DNA from: Burkholderiales bacterium
Lineage (GTDB): Bacteria; Pseudomonadota; Gammaproteobacteria; Burkholderiales; Usitatibacteraceae
Assembly (NCBI GenBank): GCA_017880705.1
Contig: JADGRS010000097.1
Coordinates: forward strand, 1-9,287
DNA: 9,287 nucleotides
Reading direction: 5' to 3'
Shown here: positions 6,531 through 9,287 of the stretch, piece after piece
Layout: each line of letters starts with the position of its first letter
Numbering within the stretch: the first letter of the stretch is position 1
Made by a program: the position numbers and the translations under genes
The notes under the pieces: generated by a model
Database searches by the model: none
The model's input: the letters and a program-made list of their open reading frames with translations, nothing else
Told to the model about the DNA's origin: nothing

Positions 6531-6553
6531 TTTACCGCAATCGCCTACAACCG
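6531..6553 (-). promoter_or_regulatory. Leader element upstream of the aminotransferase, shared with the aldolase
   Basis: TTTACCGCAATCGCCTAC continues to CCG at 6553, matching 19 of 23 positions with 2670-2692 at the identical distance from the start codon. On the coding strand it reads GGCGATTGCGGTAAA; GGTAAATT may be a -10 box. It lies in the 156-bp divergent gap shared with the YXWXGXW-repeat gene. Confidence 0.4.
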
Positions 6554-6658
6554 CGTCGGACGATGCTGACTTGCAAATGGGCGTCATCCGGCAGCGGACT
6601 ACGAACGTTGATCGCTACAGTGGAGCGACCTTCACTCCCAACCTGGAGAGGACTACTC

Positions 6659-7012
6659 ATGTGGAAACGTAAATTGCTTGTCGGCGCGCTGCTCGCCTCG
6701 TCGATCGGACTCGTTCCGGCGATCGCTACGGCCGAGGTTGGAATCTTTCTCGACATCGCGCCGCCCGCGCCGCGATACGAAGTGGTCCCCGCTCCGCGCG
6801 CCGGCTTCATCTGGGCGCCGGGCTACTGGGACTGGCGCAGTGGCCGCCACTCGTGGGTCAAGGGCCACTGGGAACGCCAGCGCGCCGGCTATCACTGGAA
6901 CGAATCGCGCTGGGAACAGCGCGATGGGCGCTGGGCGCTCAGCCGCGGTGGCTGGGAGCGCGGCGAGCGCGTGGCCGAGGAGCGCCGGGAGCGCGACCAC
7001 GACCACCGCTGA
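6659..7012 (+). CDS. Exported YXWXGXW (WXXGXW)-repeat protein
   Basis: 117 residues from the ATG at 6659, preceded by GGAGAGGA (6645-6652) at good spacing. Residues 1-25 are a signal peptide (MWKRKLLVGALLASS then PAIATA), cleaved before EVGIF. The mature part holds the aromatic repeat family signature: FIWAPGYWDWR (50-60), HSWVKGHWERQRAGYHW (64-80) and RDGRWALSRGGWERG (88-102), alternating Tyr/Trp with Gly. It ends in a highly charged tail (RVAEERRERDHDHR). Proteins of this type are small, secreted or periplasmic, common in beta- and gammaproteobacteria, and of unknown role, sometimes linked to envelope stress. Divergent from the aminotransferase unit and followed by two terminators. Confidence 0.85.
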   Translation: MWKRKLLVGALLASSIGLVPAIATAEVGIFLDIAPPAPRYEVVPAPRAGFIWAPGYWDWRSGRHSWVKGHWERQRAGYHWNESRWEQRDGRWALSRGGWERGERVAEERRERDHDHR

Positions 7013-7069
7013 ACGCATCGAAGCAGCATGAACCGCCCATAAGAAAAGTACCGCACGCAGCTCCTGTCG

Positions 7070-7103
7070 GGGCCGCACCTTTGCAGAGGGGCGGCCCTTT
7101 TTT
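7070..7103 (+). terminator. Intrinsic terminator 1 after the YXWXGXW-repeat gene
   Basis: GGGCCGC (7070-7076) pairs with GCGGCCC (7091-7097) across a 14-base loop, followed by six Ts (7098-7103). It lies 58 bp after the stop codon. Confidence 0.75.
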
Positions 7104-7137
7104 CTTCGTGTCATCCGGCGCGAGCGCCGCCGCCTGG

Positions 7138-7168
7138 AATGCCGGCCGTGTCCGGCATTTCCTTTTTT
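7138..7168 (+). terminator. Intrinsic terminator 2, in tandem
   Basis: AATGCCGG (7138-7145) pairs perfectly with CCGGCATT (7152-7159) around a 6-base loop, followed by TCCTTTTTT. It lies about 35 bp after the first terminator and ends 31 bp before the FAH-family start, so the promoter of that gene must lie very close to, or within, this structure unless transcription reads through. Confidence 0.75.
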
Positions 7169-7199
7169 GGGCCGCAGGGGCGATGATGTCGGTTTACCC

Positions 7200-8144
7200 A
7201 TGAGACTCATCACCTACAACACCGCGACCAACCCCGCCCCGCGCATCGGGGTACGCGTGGGCCACCGCGTGCTCGACATCGAAGCCGGTTCGCGCGTCGA
7301 TGGAGAGCCGCTTCCCGGGACCATGAAGACGCTCTTGCGGGAAGGGCGGGGTGCGCTCTCGCGCGTGCAGGCGCTCGCCAAGGCGGCGCAATCGAACGCC
7401 GGACGCTACTCCGGCGCGATGGTCGAGGAGCGCGCGATCCGCTTCCTGCCGCCCATTCCCGATCCCGACAAGTTTCTCTGCGTCGGCAAGAACTACCGCG
7501 CCCATCTCGAGGAGCTGAAGAAGCACGACCTCATCAAGGAGATGCCGCAGGAGGTCACGGGTTTCGTGAAGCTCACCTCGAGCCTCGTCGGCCACAACGC
7601 GAAGGTGGCGAAGCCCGATTCCGTCGAGCACCTCGACTACGAGCCCGAGCTCGTGTTCGTGATCGGGCGCCGCGCGCTCGGCGTCACGCCGGACGACGAC
7701 GCGATGGATTACGTGGTGGGCGTGACGCTCCTGAACGACCTCACCGACCGCGACATGCAGAAGCGCGAGGTGGCCTCGGGCTCGCGCTTCTGGACCTCGA
7801 AGAACGCGCCGGGATTCGGCCCGCTGGGCCCCGAGATCGTCACCATGGACGAGGTGGGCGATCCCTACGACCTGTGGATCACGTGCTCCGTGAACGGCGA
7901 GGAGCGCATGCGCGTCAACACCGGCGACCAGATCTGGAAGATGCCCGACATCCTCGAGCACTTCTCGCGCACCATTCCGATCGAGCCGGGCGACATGTTC
8001 TCGACCGGCGCTCCGGGCGGCGTGGCGGTCGGCAAGGCCAACGCGAAGGATCTCTTCCTCCAGCCCGGCGACGTCGTCGAATGCTCCATCGAGGGAATCA
8101 CCACGCTTCGCACCACCATCGTCTCTCCGTCCAGCCTGCAATGA
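7200..8144 (+). CDS. Fumarylacetoacetate hydrolase (FAH) family protein
   Basis: Metal-dependent enzyme acting on C-C bonds of acylpyruvate-like or 2-oxo-acid intermediates (hydrolase, decarboxylase or isomerase) of aromatic catabolism. I place the start at the ATG at 7200, giving 314 residues MRLITYNTATNPAPRIG onward; the frame is open 33 bases further up, but only to a TTG inside the terminator. Motifs: FLCVGKNYRAHLEE (92-105), YEPELVFVIGR with metal ligands Glu148 and Glu150, LLNDLTDRDMQ with Asp180, FWTSKNAPGFGPLGPE with Lys201, and STGAPGGVAVGK (268-279; the commoner form has TGTP). An N-terminal domain of about 80 residues precedes the catalytic core, as in fumarylpyruvate hydrolases and related FAH proteins. 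No good ribosome-binding site is seen. The stop overlaps the next start (ATGA). Confidence 0.9.
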   Translation: MRLITYNTATNPAPRIGVRVGHRVLDIEAGSRVDGEPLPGTMKTLLREGRGALSRVQALAKAAQSNAGRYSGAMVEERAIRFLPPIPDPDKFLCVGKNYRAHLEELKKHDLIKEMPQEVTGFVKLTSSLVGHNAKVAKPDSVEHLDYEPELVFVIGRRALGVTPDDDAMDYVVGVTLLNDLTDRDMQKREVASGSRFWTSKNAPGFGPLGPEIVTMDEVGDPYDLWITCSVNGEERMRVNTGDQIWKMPDILEHFSRTIPIEPGDMFSTGAPGGVAVGKANAKDLFLQPGDVVECSIEGITTLRTTIVSPSSLQ

Positions 8145-9088
8145 ACGTCGCCCGCCTCCTCGCGCGCGCCGTGGCGCTCGCGGCCTTCGCCGTCGCATCG
8201 CAAGGCGCTCTCGCGCAGTCCTTCCCCGCCAAGCCCGTGCGGATCATCGTGCCGTTCCCGCCGGGCGGAGGCGCCGATGCGCTCATCCGCATCATGCAGC
8301 CCTCGCTCACGAAGATGTGGGCACAGCCCATCATCATCGAGAACAAGGCGGGCGCGAGCGGCCATATCGGCGCGGATTTCGTCGCCGCCGCCGATGCCGA
8401 CGGCTATACGCTGCTCATGAGCTCCACGGCCTCGCTCACCGAGAAGAACGTGGCGAGCTTCGCTCCCGTGACGCTCGTGTCGGCTTCGCCGTACGTCGTC
8501 GTCGTGAATCCGAAGGTGCCCGCGCGCAGCGTGAAGGAGCTCGTCGAGTACGCGAAGAAGAATCCGGGCAAGCTCGCGTTCGGCTCTTCCGGGCCCGGCG
8601 CCGCGTCGCATCTTGCCGCGGAGCTCTTCAAGTCGCTCGCGGGCGTCGACATGCTGCACGTCCCGTACAAGGGGACGGGGCAGGCGGTGACCGATCTTCT
8701 CGCCGGGCAGATCGACCTCATGTTCGCGCCCGCGCAGAGCGTGATGCCCCACGTGCAGGCGGGCAAGCTGCGGGCGCTCGCCGTGACGAGCGCGAAGCGC
8801 TATTCGATCATTCCCGACCTGCCGACGGTCGCGGAAGCGGGAGTCCCCGGATACGAGGCGGTCGGCTGGTTCGGCCTGCTGGTACCCGCGAAGACGCCGG
8901 CGGCGATCGTCGAGAAGCTTTCCGCGGACGCGAACAAGGCGCTCGGCGAGCCCGAAGTGAAGCAGCAGATGATGATCCTCGGCGCGGAGCCTTCCGGCGA
9001 TACGCCCGCGCAGTTCGCGCGCTTCATCCACGAAGACCAGGCGAAGTGGTCGAAGCTCATGAGGGAGCGCGGCATCGTGGCCGAATGA
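8141..9088 (+). CDS. TctC/Bug-family periplasmic substrate-binding protein
   Basis: Orphan solute receptor of the tripartite tricarboxylate transporter family, 315 residues. It starts at the ATG overlapping the FAH stop by four bases, implying translational coupling. A signal peptide ends ALA at residue 25, before QSFPAKPVRIIVPF. Family motifs: VPFPPGGGADALIR (37-50), IIIENKAGASGHIGAD (64-79), ADGYTLLMSSTAS (86-98), VVNPKVPARSVKEL (121-134), LAFGSSGPGAASHLAAELFK (145-164), VPYKGTGQAVTDLLAGQ (174-190), RALAVTSAKR and LPTVAEAGVPGYEA. Between STAS and FAPV only about eight residues remain where most relatives have around twenty (usual NPSLYKKLPYDP-like stretch), so a ligand-side loop is shortened. 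Coupling suggests the ligand is related to the FAH substrate. Confidence 0.95.
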   Translation: MNVARLLARAVALAAFAVASQGALAQSFPAKPVRIIVPFPPGGGADALIRIMQPSLTKMWAQPIIIENKAGASGHIGADFVAAADADGYTLLMSSTASLTEKNVASFAPVTLVSASPYVVVVNPKVPARSVKELVEYAKKNPGKLAFGSSGPGAASHLAAELFKSLAGVDMLHVPYKGTGQAVTDLLAGQIDLMFAPAQSVMPHVQAGKLRALAVTSAKRYSIIPDLPTVAEAGVPGYEAVGWFGLLVPAKTPAAIVEKLSADANKALGEPEVKQQMMILGAEPSGDTPAQFARFIHEDQAKWSKLMRERGIVAE

Positions 9089-9107
9089 CGCCCAGGCCAT
9101 CTTCGTC

Positions 9108-9287
9108 TCACGCGCGCCGGAAGAGATGAAAGAACGGCTGGCTCACCGGCAGTTTTTCCGGCCGTGATCGCATCCGTATCGACATCGTGTCCCCGTCCCG
9201 CAGGACTTCCTCGATGCGCGAAAGATTGACGATGATGCCGCGATTGACCTGCCAGAAGAGCTTCGGATCGAGCTGCTCGGAGAGCTC
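9108..9287 (-). CDS. LytTR-domain DNA-binding response regulator, C-terminal end (5' part beyond the window)
   Basis: On the minus strand 59 codons are open from the right edge to a TGA at 9108-9110. The translation contains LDPKLFWQVNRGIIVNLSRI, then EEVLRDGDTMSIRMRSRPEK and LPVSQPFFHLFRRA. The pattern 'F-x-Q-V-N-R-G-x-I-V-N-L-x-x-I' followed by a basic beta hairpin and 'L-P-V-S' is that of the LytTR DNA-binding domain (AlgR/LytR/AgrA type), usually fused to an N-terminal receiver domain that would lie outside the window. It is convergent with the Bug gene, 19 bp apart, with no terminator between. Whether it regulates the neighbouring genes is unknown. Confidence 0.87.
   Translation of the reverse strand, partial: ELSEQLDPKLFWQVNRGIIVNLSRIEEVLRDGDTMSIRMRSRPEKLPVSQPFFHLFRRA

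Noticed and set aside
5154..6587. 477-codon minus frame overlapping the aminotransferase
   Set aside because: Out-of-frame shadow, Arg/Ala/Gly-rich, no motifs, while the other frame contains a complete enzyme.
5063..7012. 649-codon open frame on plus across the aminotransferase
   Set aside because: Antisense shadow of the SDR/aminotransferase genes: Arg/His/Glu-rich low-quality translation. Only its last 118 codons (6659-7012) are real.
7865..9100. 411-codon minus frame opposite the second Bug gene
   Set aside because: Antisense shadow caused by high GC at third codon positions; no family motifs.
1..9287. CRISPR array, toxin-antitoxin, retron, phage or other defence system
   Set aside because: No regularly spaced direct repeats, reverse transcriptase, nuclease or integrase motifs, or paired toxin/antitoxin genes were seen; the only repeats are the three palindromic elements.

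Overview
The window is chromosomal DNA from a high-GC proteobacterium, most likely a betaproteobacterium of the Burkholderiales or a near relative. This is inferred from the strong G/C bias at third codon positions and from two tripartite-tricarboxylate-type (TctC/Bug) periplasmic receptors, a family greatly expanded in that group. Typical companions are also present: an HpaI-type aldolase, a fumarylacetoacetate-hydrolase (FAH) family enzyme, a beta-alanine:pyruvate-type aminotransferase, a YXWXGXW-repeat secreted protein and a LytTR regulator. No tRNA, rRNA, CRISPR array, integrase, transposase or phage gene was found, and no recognisable defence or other multi-gene novel system.

Layout. 1-661 (-): 5' part of a Bug receptor gene that runs off the left edge. 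662-1876: a 1.2-kb stretch with two doubtful small ORFs, a strong intrinsic terminator, GC-rich hairpins and two full-length copies (A, B) of a palindrome-ended non-coding repeat. 1877-2641 (-): HpaI/HpcH aldolase. 2701-2951 (-): wreck of a DadA-type FAD oxidoreductase gene lying just upstream of the aldolase. 3105-3269 (+): a 54-codon small gene with a strong ribosome-binding site and its own terminator. 3365-4261 (+): an exported protein of unknown function. 4270-4353: a third, internally deleted repeat copy (C) exactly in the convergent gap. 4360-6502 (-): two-gene unit, aminotransferase then short-chain dehydrogenase. 6659-7012 (+): YXWXGXW-repeat exported protein followed by two consecutive terminators. 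7200-9088 (+): FAH-family enzyme and a second Bug receptor with a 4-base ATGA overlap. 9108-9287 (-): C-terminal end of a LytTR-domain regulator running off the right edge.

How it fits together. The content is that of a catabolic accessory region: periplasmic capture of carboxylate substrates (two Bug proteins), cleavage of acyl-pyruvate or 2-oxo-acid intermediates (FAH enzyme, HpaI aldolase), and amine-to-carbonyl conversion followed by redox (aminotransferase plus SDR). FAH-family and HpaI-family enzymes can be successive members of meta-cleavage pathways such as homoprotocatechuate degradation. Here they lie on opposite strands about 5 kb apart, so a common pathway is only a possibility.

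The most noteworthy non-coding signals are the three-copy repeat family, whose two arms match each other within copies A and B but differ between copies, and a 23-bp element (19 matches) at exactly the same distance upstream of the aldolase and aminotransferase start codons.
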